DNA from: a virus | Strand: one strand, 5' to 3' | Virus record (IMG/VR): IMGVR_UViG_3300027706_000002 | Span: 1-64,000 of that record | DNA length: 64,000 nt | In this document: positions 8,597 to 16,604 of the stretch, one piece after another | Numbering within the stretch: position 1 is the first letter of the stretch | Layout: the number at the start of each line of letters is the position of its first letter | Translations under genes and position numbers: made by a program | The notes under the pieces: model-generated | What the model saw: the letters and a program-made list of their open reading frames with translations, nothing else | What the model was told of the DNA's origin: nothing | Database searches by the model: none

Positions 8597-9399
8597 TAGA
8601 GCACCTCCCTTCCGCGATCGACGGTTAGATTGCGCGTGTAGGCTGCTTGGAGAATGTGAGGATCTTGCCCAGCTTCCAGGAGGAGTCGGATCGCCTGTTG
8701 AAGATCTTTGGGAAGGCAAGCTCCACCGAAACCATAACGTCCGTCCGGTCCGGGGACTCTCGTGTGGAAAGGACTGACCCGACCGTCGGTAAGAATCCCA
8801 GACAGAACTAGATTCCAGTCGAGTCCTTTCTTTTCGCAGAACGCTTGTATTTCGTTGAAAAAAGCTACCTTGGTGGCGAAGAAAGCGTTAAGAAAAAGTT
8901 TCACCGCCTCACTCTCATCGGAGGTCATCCAGAGTAAAGCGACTCCTGGAAAGCGTTGTTTGAGTAGGTGGGCCAAACGATAACCAGTTTCGTTTTCTTG
9001 AGGAAGGTCGTTACCTGGGAGACCGATAATATTTCGACTCGGAATCTGTGCGTCGATTTCTGCGCAACGAGCGGTTAGAAATTCGGGACAATGGACGACG
9101 TTGCGGAGACCGTGGATCTCGTAAAGTTTGCGGGTGAGTCCGACGGGGCAGCTTGATTTAATGACAAAGTGGTTTTGCCGTTCGTTGTCGGGGATGTCCC
9201 GGAAGAAACCTTCTAACTCTCCCTCGGGGATACAGATAAAAACGAGATGACTGAGTAAAACTTCCTCGATCTCGTGTGTACGTCGTTCCTCCATCTTATC
9301 GTAAATACGGATCTCTTGAACGTGTTCGATCCAAGCTCTCGCTGTAGCTCGGCCGACCACTCCTCCTCCAACGATTCCGAGACGGACTCGGTCTTTCAT
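8596..9399 (-). CDS. Short UDP-glucose/GDP-mannose dehydrogenase-like protein
   Basis: A 267-residue NAD-dependent enzyme of the UDP-glucose 6-dehydrogenase family, which oxidises a nucleotide sugar to a uronic acid. Visible: Rossmann motif GIVGGGVVGRATA (residues 8-20), SSCPVGLT near 82, PEFL near 105, the central-domain K167 in EAVKLFLNAF, and the catalytic Cys228 in GFGGACLPKD. Family members are normally about 390-440 residues; this one stops soon after the catalytic loop, so the C-terminal UDP-binding domain is missing. It may be a reduced form acting on another carrier, or rely on a partner. Strong AAGGAG site before the ATG. Confidence 0.85.
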   Translation of the reverse strand: MKDRVRLGIVGGGVVGRATARAWIEHVQEIRIYDKMEERRTHEIEEVLLSHLVFICIPEGELEGFFRDIPDNERQNHFVIKSSCPVGLTRKLYEIHGLRNVVHCPEFLTARCAEIDAQIPSRNIIGLPGNDLPQENETGYRLAHLLKQRFPGVALLWMTSDESEAVKLFLNAFFATKVAFFNEIQAFCEKKGLDWNLVLSGILTDGRVSPFHTRVPGPDGRYGFGGACLPKDLQQAIRLLLEAGQDPHILQAAYTRNLTVDRGREVL

Positions 9400-9626
9400 T
9401 CTTGCTCCTTCGACTCTGCTGGATCCTGTCCGAGAATACGTCGCAAGTATTCTCGGGCTCCTTGAACCTTACCTTGGACAACACGACGAGCCCAAAAATC
9501 AAGAGCGTTAAGTCGCTCGCGACGTCCCTTACAACCACATTCCTTCCCCAAGAGTTTCTGGACTCGCTCCTCCGTAACGCCTACCGTTTCCAAGGCTTTC
9601 TTGACTAAGTCTCCGAGGGGTTGCAT
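9396..9626 (-). CDS. Small CGC-motif phage protein
   Basis: A 76-residue protein with a helical N-terminus (LGDLVKKALETVGV) and the motif CGCKGRRERLN near residue 30. Proteins with a short Cys pair followed by RR/KR-x-x-LN next to glycan or tail genes are frequent in phages and have no assigned function. It overlaps both neighbours (4 nt and 22 nt), so it is translated within the sugar island. Its ribosome binding site is weak. Confidence 0.65.
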   Translation of the reverse strand: MQPLGDLVKKALETVGVTEERVQKLLGKECGCKGRRERLNALDFWARRVVQGKVQGAREYLRRILGQDPAESKEQE

Positions 9627-10327
9627 GTCTGTCCGGTTTCCTGTAAAAATCGGAGAGCGTCGTAACCTTCTCCGCGAAAATTGGGAGCTTGTGGATGCGG
9701 ACGATTGCCCATCGAGCTAGTTAAGCCTACGTGTTGGACGAGACTGGGCGAGTGCACATATTCCTTACCGCCTGCTAGGTTGAAAGCGGTGACGATACCG
9801 CCGTCAATACTTCTCCAACCTCGATCCGGATCGGCCGCACGGTCCCATAGATGATTCGAACCGAGCAGGGTCAAAACACCCGCTCGATCGAAAACAAGGG
9901 CTACCGCTCCTCGACCCCTTTGGTTCGATTCGTACCAACCGACACGACCTTGGGCTAGTTTCTCATTAGCCGGGAAGGTGTAAAGATTGAAATAACCTCC
10001 CTTGGGATAGGGAGTACGTTCGAGATACTCGCGAAGATTGCGATAGGTCACGAGATCGTCCTGGAAGATGGCATAACGTTCTGCTGTAGGCTGACGAAGA
10101 TAGATCTCGGCCAGAGCCAGGGTCCAGTTGGCAGCAGTTCGTATCTTCGGCCAGTGATTCGTTACTTCGAGCTCGTAACGATAGTCTTCTGTGACCGATC
10201 GCGAAGAACAATCGTCAACGAAGATCCAAGGCTTATCGAAGCCGGCTCTTGCCAGACTCGTAAGAGTTCTGGGAAAAAGGTCGTCCTTGCGAGAAGGTAC
10301 AGTAGTAATACCGTAAGACCATTGCAT
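9605..10327 (-). CDS. Glycosyltransferase, GT-A like
   Basis: A 240-residue protein beginning with the GT2-like strand YGITTVPSRKD, a long DDCS segment near residue 39 and an acidic metal-binding motif FQDDLV near residue 89. The C-terminal block PSLVQHVGLTSSMG is typical of phage and viral glycosyltransferases related to families 2 and 25. It is the first gene of the sugar island, overlapping the end of the tail gene upstream as TAATG. The acceptor could be tail protein or DNA; context next to tail genes favours virion protein. Confidence 0.78.
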   Translation of the reverse strand: MQWSYGITTVPSRKDDLFPRTLTSLARAGFDKPWIFVDDCSSRSVTEDYRYELEVTNHWPKIRTAANWTLALAEIYLRQPTAERYAIFQDDLVTYRNLREYLERTPYPKGGYFNLYTFPANEKLAQGRVGWYESNQRGRGAVALVFDRAGVLTLLGSNHLWDRAADPDRGWRSIDGGIVTAFNLAGGKEYVHSPSLVQHVGLTSSMGNRPHPQAPNFRGEGYDALRFLQETGQTCNPSET

Positions 10328-11169
10328 TAGTGGTTAAATTCCTCAATCGACCACACGGTGTGACCTTCGGCGGCCAAGGTGTTGCCTACGAGAAGGTTCA
10401 GAGGTCCGCCACTATTCTGATAAACGTAAACAGTGAGGAGATTCGTAGCAGCTAAAGGAGATATAAAAGAGCAATTATGTGCGGTGTAGGTGCCGTTTAC
10501 CGCATTAACCGTATTGTCGGCTAGTACGAATCCTGTATCTTCGTAAACCTGTATCTGTCGATAGCCAGTTGCGTTACTCTCCCAAAGGGCTTGCATAGTG
10601 AAGAAATAATAACCGAAAAACGGAATGTGGATCGTACTGCTTAGAGCGGAGGGTATGTAGTTATCTGTATCATAGTTTTGCGCACTCAAGGGCCATTGGA
10701 TTGGGGTGAGGGTATTATTAGGGATAGATACGTCAAGAGCGAGACCGTAGGAGGCTCTGGAGTAACGGAGAGTAGAACTTCCTCCAACAGCCGTAGGCAC
10801 CGCCCACCAGGTTCCATACTTATCTCGAGTGACAAGAATCCAGCTGTGGCCGGGAATCGCCGAACCGAGATTGTGAACCGTTTTGCTAAACTTTTGCGGG
10901 AGGAGATCGCAGGTGGTCGTTGGGTTAAGGAAACGATAGATCTCGCAAACAGCTGAACCGGGGCAGTTCCCGGAACCTGTACCTGTTCCTTCGAAGTTGA
11001 TCGCCGGAATCCCCCCGGAAGGAGTAAGAGCCGCGTAGACTTCGGGAGCGGTGTTATCTGTCGTAGGAATCGCCGGACGACGCTGCGTGTTGAGAATGCG
11101 CCTATGTTCCGCACGCACGGTCTCCAGAAGAGCCTTTTTCTGCCCGGGAGTAAAGCCGTGGTTTTGCAT
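10327..11169 (-). CDS. Virion protein with C1q/TNF-like C-terminal domain
   Basis: 280 residues. The N-terminal 100 residues contain a helical start and EVYAALTPSGGIPAI..., a block common to planctomycete phage tail proteins. Residues about 100-270 are beta-rich and resemble a jelly-roll domain of the C1q/TNF type often used by phages as a trimeric receptor-binding head. Its position at the end of the tail module suggests a tail-tip accessory. No enzymatic motif seen. Confidence 0.6.
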   Translation of the reverse strand: MQNHGFTPGQKKALLETVRAEHRRILNTQRRPAIPTTDNTAPEVYAALTPSGGIPAINFEGTGTGSGNCPGSAVCEIYRFLNPTTTCDLLPQKFSKTVHNLGSAIPGHSWILVTRDKYGTWWAVPTAVGGSSTLRYSRASYGLALDVSIPNNTLTPIQWPLSAQNYDTDNYIPSALSSTIHIPFFGYYFFTMQALWESNATGYRQIQVYEDTGFVLADNTVNAVNGTYTAHNCSFISPLAATNLLTVYVYQNSGGPLNLLVGNTLAAEGHTVWSIEEFNH

Positions 11170-11537
11170 TAGCTAGGCACCGCCAAGAGGGAGATCTTCG
11201 TCGGCCCGCCGAGAGAACGTAGTTGTAACGGTCCCGCCGGACGAAAGCGAACGGAACGGCCCGGATCGATGAGAGCGAAAGGTACAATCCCACAACAGAG
11301 AAGGACGGTGTGATCCTTGCCCTCGTTGCGTATACAAAGCATCGAAGGATGCGGGACCCAACCGAGATCGAGATCCAATAGCTCCGTTCCTAAGGCAATC
11401 CGGTTACGAGCGTAAGGCTCTTCTCCGCTGTGTAACCAGTACCCGAAACGACTCTCCCAGGATACCGGTTCACCTTCCGGAGACTGGTGGTAGGTTTGTT
11501 CAATTACGCCAGCACGACACTTAGGGGAAGCAGACAT
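11169..11537 (-). CDS. Hypothetical tail-module protein, 122 aa
   Basis: Unrecognised, beta-rich protein with an acidic LGTELLDLDLGWV segment near residue 48 and a hydrophobic LLCCGIVPFALI strand near 80. Its start and stop overlap both neighbours as TAATG, so it belongs to the tail operon. Probably a small virion component. Confidence 0.6.
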   Translation of the reverse strand: MSASPKCRAGVIEQTYHQSPEGEPVSWESRFGYWLHSGEEPYARNRIALGTELLDLDLGWVPHPSMLCIRNEGKDHTVLLCCGIVPFALIDPGRSVRFRPAGPLQLRSLGGPTKISLLAVPS

Positions 11538-11944
11538 TAGTAGTCGAAAGCCTCCACGAGAACGTTAGCAGTAGCGTGCGCCGCCTTGATGCGCATCGTA
11601 CCCATCGCGGGGTCGATACGGAAGACCGATTCTTCTCCAGGAAAGAGCCAAGCGAAGTTGATCAAGACCCCGCCGGATTTCGGACCGTATTGTATGTAGT
11701 TGTTATTAATCGAACCGGTGCCGACCGTACTTTCGTTTTCCAAATTCATAATACGGCACCAACCACCTTGCTGGTGGAGTTGTGATAGATTGACGTCCAC
11801 TCCCGAGGTCGTTACCTGAAGAGCTCCGGGAGTAGGACCGAGGCTCCCTTGCATATCCGCCGTAACCGTTTGTGGTTGCGACTGATACTGGAGTTGCCCC
11901 TTTTTGATTTGTAATCCCGTGGTAATTCGGACTTCGTTGGCCAT
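11537..11944 (-). CDS. Hypothetical tail-module protein, 135 aa
   Basis: Beta-rich protein with many Gln, Asn, Gly and Thr residues in the N-terminal half (LQIKKGQLQYQSQPQTV) and a compact C-terminal beta domain. AAGGAG precedes the ATG at 11944. Composition and place in the tail operon suggest a structural protein; no known family. Confidence 0.6.
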   Translation of the reverse strand: MANEVRITTGLQIKKGQLQYQSQPQTVTADMQGSLGPTPGALQVTTSGVDVNLSQLHQQGGWCRIMNLENESTVGTGSINNNYIQYGPKSGGVLINFAWLFPGEESVFRIDPAMGTMRIKAAHATANVLVEAFDY

Positions 11945-11956
11945 CGGCGAAACTCC

Positions 11957-13186
11957 TTAGAAGGTGAGCGGGATTCCCAGGAGAGTAAAGTCGCTTTCCG
12001 GGTACTTTTGGATAATGTTGTATCCCGCTGTCGTTGAACTGAGGTTGACGAAGAAGCCTCCTGAACCCGTAGCGTTCCCGGAAGAAGGCGTGTGAGAAGG
12101 ATCGTCCGGGTGATAAGAAAGCTCGAAGGTTGTAGAGGTTAGGACATTGATGACCCAAATACCGTTGGCTTCGGTATTCAGTTGTACCTGGGAGATAGAG
12201 ACGATATTTCCTGTAGCGAGACCGTGTGGATTCACGGTCGTGATGACGATAGGTTCTGTATTCGATGCGCTCGAGATCGCTCCGTATACAGCGGAGGTAA
12301 TCGGCTTTCCCTGACCGTCGAGGACAGCGTGCATCGGGTTGCCTTGTAGGTCGTAGAGACGGATAAAGTGTGAAGGGTTAAAGCGACTAGGAGGCTGTCC
12401 ACCGATATCGTCTAGAACCCAGTTCCCGGTGCTGGGATCCCAGTGACCGTTGAGAGCCTTCGAACCTTCGTCCAGGAGAATCCGATCGAATCCCAAGACG
12501 TCGGTAATCGACTTTGGCGCACGAATATCGAACTCGAAGGTTCGCTCATAGTAGAGATAGCAAGAACCGTAGAACTTTCGTTCCCAAGAGACGTTGGATA
12601 ACTTGATCGTTCGCCGGGGGAGGCCCCACAAAGGAAAAGCGTTCACCGTGTCTACCATCGGTAAAAAGAGATCGATCTCGAGGGCAGCCCGGTTTTGCGA
12701 GATTTTGACCGTAGGACGGTTAGCGTCGAACTCTACCTGAGGTCCGCGAATCTGTTCAAAGGCCGAATTGAGGATCTGCCGACCGAAACGATCGAAGGTA
12801 GCCTCTTCTTGATATTTACTGAAGGTTCCGGAAATACGATCGGGTACCAACAGAGGATCATCCCACTGCTGATCCTTACAACGTTTATCGTCTCCCTTCG
12901 TGGAGAAGGTCTGCTCAACGATCCAGAGATTAACCCGCTCTCCCTCGGTATACTGCGGATGCGGAGTAACGACGGCATCGAGCTTACAAGTTGCCCAGAG
13001 ATCCACATCACCGTCTACAACCCAATACTGTCCTGGTTGAGGAAGTCCAGGACACTGGAGGACGGTTGCCGGCCCGTCGAGCGAGGAAGAAGTCTCGATC
13101 TGCCAACGAATTTTGTATTCACGGTGCCCGTCTCGATCTCGAGTCATCGTCCATGTGCGAGGTCCGCCGCGTAGTCTAGCCGTCAT
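11957..13186 (-). CDS. Tail structural protein with FCCH-like domain
   Basis: A 409-residue protein directly after the tape-measure gene, a place usually held by distal-tail or baseplate-hub proteins. Residues about 315-360 match the small FCCH-like beta domain found in many phage virion proteins (TVNPHGLATGNIVSI then NGIWVINVL and FELSY). The N-terminal 250 residues are beta-rich (YKIRWQIE, GERVNLWIV), compatible with a distal tail protein. GGAGGAG lies before the ATG. Role inferred from order. Confidence 0.6.
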   Translation of the reverse strand: MTARLRGGPRTWTMTRDRDGHREYKIRWQIETSSSLDGPATVLQCPGLPQPGQYWVVDGDVDLWATCKLDAVVTPHPQYTEGERVNLWIVEQTFSTKGDDKRCKDQQWDDPLLVPDRISGTFSKYQEEATFDRFGRQILNSAFEQIRGPQVEFDANRPTVKISQNRAALEIDLFLPMVDTVNAFPLWGLPRRTIKLSNVSWERKFYGSCYLYYERTFEFDIRAPKSITDVLGFDRILLDEGSKALNGHWDPSTGNWVLDDIGGQPPSRFNPSHFIRLYDLQGNPMHAVLDGQGKPITSAVYGAISSASNTEPIVITTVNPHGLATGNIVSISQVQLNTEANGIWVINVLTSTTFELSYHPDDPSHTPSSGNATGSGGFFVNLSSTTAGYNIIQKYPESDFTLLGIPLTF

Positions 13187-14613
13187 TAGAAGTCTCCTCC
13201 CTCGCCGGAATATTCCGTATCCCGTGGACTCGGATTGGTATTTTCTACCATCTTGTCCACTTTCTTGGAGATCTCTTTGAGGATGGGAGTGTTAGCGTCC
13301 GGTTTCGGTCCGGCGGTGCTACCGAGACCTTGATTCGCCTGGATACGCGAGATAGCCTCCGCGGAACCGAAGAGAGCGGCTTCGAGTCTCGACTCGGAGC
13401 GACCTCCCTTGGCTCCTTTTTCTAGAGAATCTCCAATACCTTTTCCTACAGCGAGCGCAGCGTCCTCGGCCTTTTTTCGATCGCCGAGAAGCTCCTTGAC
13501 TCGTTGTTCAACGTAAACGGCCATGCTGGCGTCAGTTTTCTTCGCTAGTTCGATATATTTTTGAGAAAGCTCAAGCTCCAGTTTGCCGATTTCCCGCTCC
13601 GGCATTTTGAGGGACTTGGAGAAGTCTCCGGACTTGATAGCGTCCCCGAGCCAATCGAAAAGAGCTTTGGCCTTGTGGACGTAGTGCTCGAGGTCATTGT
13701 ACCAAGTAACCACCTGAAGTTTAAGTCCGGTCCAGATAAAGCTGGAGATGTCTCCGAAGTGACTGAAAACAGCCTCTACCCAAACGAACGCTCGAACGAT
13801 TGATTCCGCCCAGCCTTTCCAATCGACAGACTTAACCAGATCCTTAAACCAATCCGAAAGCCGACGAAGGAGGGGTAAAAACGGCGTAATTGCTGAGTTG
13901 ATAAGCAGACCGATATTTTTCTTGAGATCGTCGAAAGTACGACCGAGTCGTTGCATCTCGGCATCGTTTGTCGCTCCCGCGTCACGAGCCTGTTCCCAAG
14001 AAGCTGCTAGAAATTTTTCGATTTCCGCTGTTCTCGTGGCTTCGTCTGCACTACGAGCGAGACCCAACTGATGAGCAACGAGATGGGTATTCCCCTTCGC
14101 CAGGGCGATCGTTGAGTGAAGATAAGCCTCTGCTTCTCCCCCTTTCGCTGCGGCGATCGCTACGGCGTTTTTGACCGCAGCCTTTGCCATATCATCGGTC
14201 AAACCAGCCGTCTGCGCCTGCTTGAGCATCTCGAGAGTTTGACCTTTAGAGGTCGTGGTGATATCAGCGAGAGCCGCAGCGAACTTTTGGTAATCGGCGA
14301 TGACCGATTGGGCGTCCCGACCGCTCATACGGATCGCTGTCGCCAATTGTGTCATGCGGAGTTCGGCCTGCTCACTCTTTTCTCGAGCTCCTTCCAACCA
14401 CTTAAGACTACCGATCGTGGCTCCCAGGAGAGCGAGAGCCTGACCAATCCCCGGGATCGCGGAGACCGCTTTGCCGATCGCTTCCATCTGGGTCTTGATT
14501 CCCTGGGTGGCCTCCGCCGTCTTCTGCATCGCCTCCTGCAGCATCCCCATATACTGCGCCGCGTCTCCGGTCAGGCGGACTAACAGATTCTCGAGTTCGG
14601 TTTCGTTGGCCAT
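13186..14613 (-). CDS. Tail tape measure protein
   Basis: A 475-residue, largely helical protein after the tail-chaperone pair, the canonical place for the tape measure that sets tail length and is ejected with DNA. Heptad-like segments cover residues 1-110 and 150-230. Hydrophobic stretches occur near 50 (ISAIPGIGQALALLGATIG-like) and around 240-300 with Trp-rich patches that may cross the host membrane. At 475 residues it predicts a short tail, assuming the usual 1.5 A per residue (about 70 nm). It overlaps the chaperone long form by about 200 nt. Confidence 0.85.
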   Translation of the reverse strand: MANETELENLLVRLTGDAAQYMGMLQEAMQKTAEATQGIKTQMEAIGKAVSAIPGIGQALALLGATIGSLKWLEGAREKSEQAELRMTQLATAIRMSGRDAQSVIADYQKFAAALADITTTSKGQTLEMLKQAQTAGLTDDMAKAAVKNAVAIAAAKGGEAEAYLHSTIALAKGNTHLVAHQLGLARSADEATRTAEIEKFLAASWEQARDAGATNDAEMQRLGRTFDDLKKNIGLLINSAITPFLPLLRRLSDWFKDLVKSVDWKGWAESIVRAFVWVEAVFSHFGDISSFIWTGLKLQVVTWYNDLEHYVHKAKALFDWLGDAIKSGDFSKSLKMPEREIGKLELELSQKYIELAKKTDASMAVYVEQRVKELLGDRKKAEDAALAVGKGIGDSLEKGAKGGRSESRLEAALFGSAEAISRIQANQGLGSTAGPKPDANTPILKEISKKVDKMVENTNPSPRDTEYSGEGGDF

Positions 14614-15276
14614 GGTACCCTACCGCTGCGAACCATTCGGTTTTCGCTTGTTCCGTTACCCGTTCCACGTCCTGGGAAGAATTCTCTGTATCTGCGCTAT
14701 CGAAGCGAATCACGAAGTCACTGAGTCGGACCCTATTACCGTGGATCTTGGCAAGCGTTTGGGCGATCTGCATAGCATAGTAGTCCGCCCGTACTGGAAT
14801 GTTCTGTTGTTGGGCTAACCAGGCGATCCAGACCAAAAACTGTCGGTGCGTAAGAGGTTTCTCGACCCCGAAAAGCTCGTTGAGACCCACTCCCAGATCT
14901 AGGCTGAGGCGGAAGTGCCCGGCGTGGGTCTTGAGGAGTTTTTTAGGTCATCCCCCCTTACTTCCAACCAGGCTTGAGCCCGATTGTAGAGAGTTTGGAC
15001 GACTCGCTTGGGCCAACTCTTTACCGTTGCCAAAGGAACCGGACGATTCTCTTCGTCGAAAAGACACAAAGAGACGAGAAGAGGCACGGTTTCCGGGACT
15101 CCTTCCAGGACACGCGGCTTTCCCTGTTCGTCGAACTTGGCTCCACGAAGCATCGCGGAGCGGTAGATTACATGGGCCCCTTCCGTCAGTTCCCGGAGCG
15201 TATAGGCTTTACCACCTAGACGCACCGGGATTTCCTGAGGAAGGAGGTTGTCAATCACAATGGATTCTTCGGACAT
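14408..15276 (-). CDS. Tail assembly chaperone, long form made by -1 frameshift
   Basis: A -1 shift at the slippery heptamer at 14944-14938 joins the short chaperone frame (113 codons) to a second frame open from there to 14408, giving about 289 residues, like lambda gpGT. The -1 frame continues without stop through LLKTHAGHFRLSLDLGVGLNEL into ELFGVEKPLTHRQFLVWIAW, a well-formed helical domain. The last 65 residues overlap the tape-measure frame and are low-complexity (D/G/S/R), so the true end of folded protein may be nearer 14600. An independent GTG at 14890 lacks a convincing ribosome site, which favours the frameshift. Confidence 0.78.
14899..15276 (-). CDS. Tail assembly chaperone, short form
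   Basis: 125 residues between the tail-tube and tape-measure genes, matching the position and size of lambda gpG-type chaperones that coat the tape measure during tail assembly. It has an alpha/beta N-terminus (RLGGKAYTLRELTEGAH) and a helical C-terminus ending in LKNSSRPTPGTSASA after the frameshift site. Strong TAAAGGAG site before ATG 15276. It is expected to be the major product. Confidence 0.8.
   Translation of the reverse strand: MSEESIVIDNLLPQEIPVRLGGKAYTLRELTEGAHVIYRSAMLRGAKFDEQGKPRVLEGVPETVPLLVSLCLFDEENRPVPLATVKSWPKRVVQTLYNRAQAWLEVRGDDLKNSSRPTPGTSASA
14938..14944 (-). promoter_or_regulatory. Slippery heptamer for programmed -1 frameshift
   Basis: Minus-strand sequence reads CTA AAA AAC in the short-form frame, i.e. 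the canonical slippery heptamer A_AAA_AAC in exact register. The frame entered after a -1 slip is open and encodes the downstream chaperone part. The pattern is established for tail chaperones across siphoviruses. A downstream stimulatory structure was not identified. Confidence 0.85.
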
Positions 15277-15300
15277 TGGTTTGCTCCTTTAGGTCGTTGT

Positions 15301-15777
15301 CTAGGTTCCGGCCGCTGCTGTGAAGACCGGAGCTTCTTCTGTAAAGGTGTTCGGATCCCAATTGGTCGGGGTCACCGTGATATTAATCATCGGCATCTCG
15401 CCTTCCTTGTGTTCCTGGACTTCGGCCTTTTGGAGAAAACCCCAGAAACACAAGGTAGAGTGATCCGGATAACGAATCGTAATCACAGTGGTATCGTTCA
15501 AAAGTTCCAAGATACCAGGGTAGACGTCAGGATCGTAGGCGCAAGAAGCCGAAACGTCGGTGAGAGTCTTCAGAGCTCGATGCTCGTAAGTTCTCCACAC
15601 GTCGTTATGCATCGTGGTGGTATCGATCTTATCTCCGCCGTCAAATCCCGGCGGTTTGACCGTCTTTTCCCACAATTGAATGGCGGGATTGAGTCGGAAG
15701 GTAATCAGAGTGCGATAGCCATCCGGCATTTTGAAGCCAGAAGGCTTAACGCGAGTACTGGGTGTTGGAGCAGACAT
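15301..15777 (-). CDS. Major tail (tube) protein
   Basis: A 158-residue beta-rich protein directly upstream of the chaperone pair, the usual place of the tail-tube gene. Features include a strand-rich core (YRTLITFRLNPAI, TVITIRYPDH, INITVTPTNWDP) and a C-terminal EEAPVFTAAAGT tail, as in several siphovirus tube proteins. AGGAGGT lies before the ATG. Identification rests on order, size and composition. Confidence 0.78.
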   Translation of the reverse strand: MSAPTPSTRVKPSGFKMPDGYRTLITFRLNPAIQLWEKTVKPPGFDGGDKIDTTTMHNDVWRTYEHRALKTLTDVSASCAYDPDVYPGILELLNDTTVITIRYPDHSTLCFWGFLQKAEVQEHKEGEMPMINITVTPTNWDPNTFTEEAPVFTAAAGT

Positions 15778-15796
15778 CGTACCTCCTCGGTTCCGT

Positions 15797-16243
15797 TTAG
15801 CTGAGGCGATAGGTAGCTAGGGTCATGTTAATGGTAAACAGACTACGTTTGGTATTCGGCGTATCTTTTCCCAGGACTAGTATGGTGCTCCGGGCGATGT
15901 TGTAGAGTTCGTAGGTTGCTCCGCTAAGCGTGAGAAGCATGCCGTAAAGGTCTTCATCGAGACTACGGCGGATTGCGTAAGTTTTTACATATCCCGTCGC
16001 ATGATCGGCCCCACGAACGCGAACCTGGATACCCCGATGTTCGAAACTTTCTCCATCTACCATCGCTCTTCCGTCGCCCTGCGCGGCGGTATCGTAGACC
16101 GTGATACAATTGTCGGGCATGGACGGTTCGTTAGTAGCGTAGACCGGCCATTGCCCTCCCAACAGCGGATCGCTCCCCAAGCCGAGCGCAATAAGAGCGT
16201 GTCGGATCAGGTCTGCCGGGCTGTGAAGGAGAGGGAGGGACAT
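15797..16243 (-). CDS. Tail terminator / minor capsid-like protein
   Basis: 148 residues starting with SPADLIRHALIALGLG, a helix then beta domain that fits tail-terminator or tail-completion proteins located between the gp10-like and tube genes. Start is ATG 16243, overlapping the previous stop as TAATG, with AAGGAG upstream; a longer frame to 16303 lies inside the previous gene and is rejected. It would close the tail tube and connect it to the head. Confidence 0.68.
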   Translation of the reverse strand: MSLPLLHSPADLIRHALIALGLGSDPLLGGQWPVYATNEPSMPDNCITVYDTAAQGDGRAMVDGESFEHRGIQVRVRGADHATGYVKTYAIRRSLDEDLYGMLLTLSGATYELYNIARSTILVLGKDTPNTKRSLFTINMTLATYRLS

Positions 16244-16602
16244 TAGGACGACTCCTTCCGCGTAAACGCACTGGCCTTTAGAGCCCCTGTATCCACGGGG
16301 CAAAGTTTTTGCGATTCCCTCTGAAGACGGAGACCAGCAAGGAGAAGAGACTGTTCCAAGGTCTGTCCTCGGCTGGCTGCTTCGCTGATAATCCGGCGAA
16401 GAACGGGTTGTAGCTCCCGGGCCGGTTGTTCGAGGAATTTCGCTTGACCAACGGGATGGTGGGCTTGCAGGTTTTCATGGACGTAGATCGCGTAGGCCTG
16501 CGTGTAACCCACGACGACGGCAGCACCGTGATCCTGCTTGGCTTTATTAAGCCGAGCTTTCATCTTAGTTAACAGTTGCTCGATTCTTTCGACGCTTGCC
16601 AT
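16243..16602 (-). CDS. HK97 gp10-like head-tail protein
   Basis: 119 residues with features of the HK97 gp10/neck family: IYVHE near residue 40, HPVGQAKFLEQPAREL near 49-64, and a C-terminal CPVDTGALKASAF (near 101-113), the last being typical of this family. These proteins join the connector to the tail. It lies before the tail-terminator gene, consistent with siphovirus order. Confidence 0.8.
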   Translation of the reverse strand: MASVERIEQLLTKMKARLNKAKQDHGAAVVVGYTQAYAIYVHENLQAHHPVGQAKFLEQPARELQPVLRRIISEAASRGQTLEQSLLLAGLRLQRESQKLCPVDTGALKASAFTRKESS

Positions 16603-16604
16603 GG

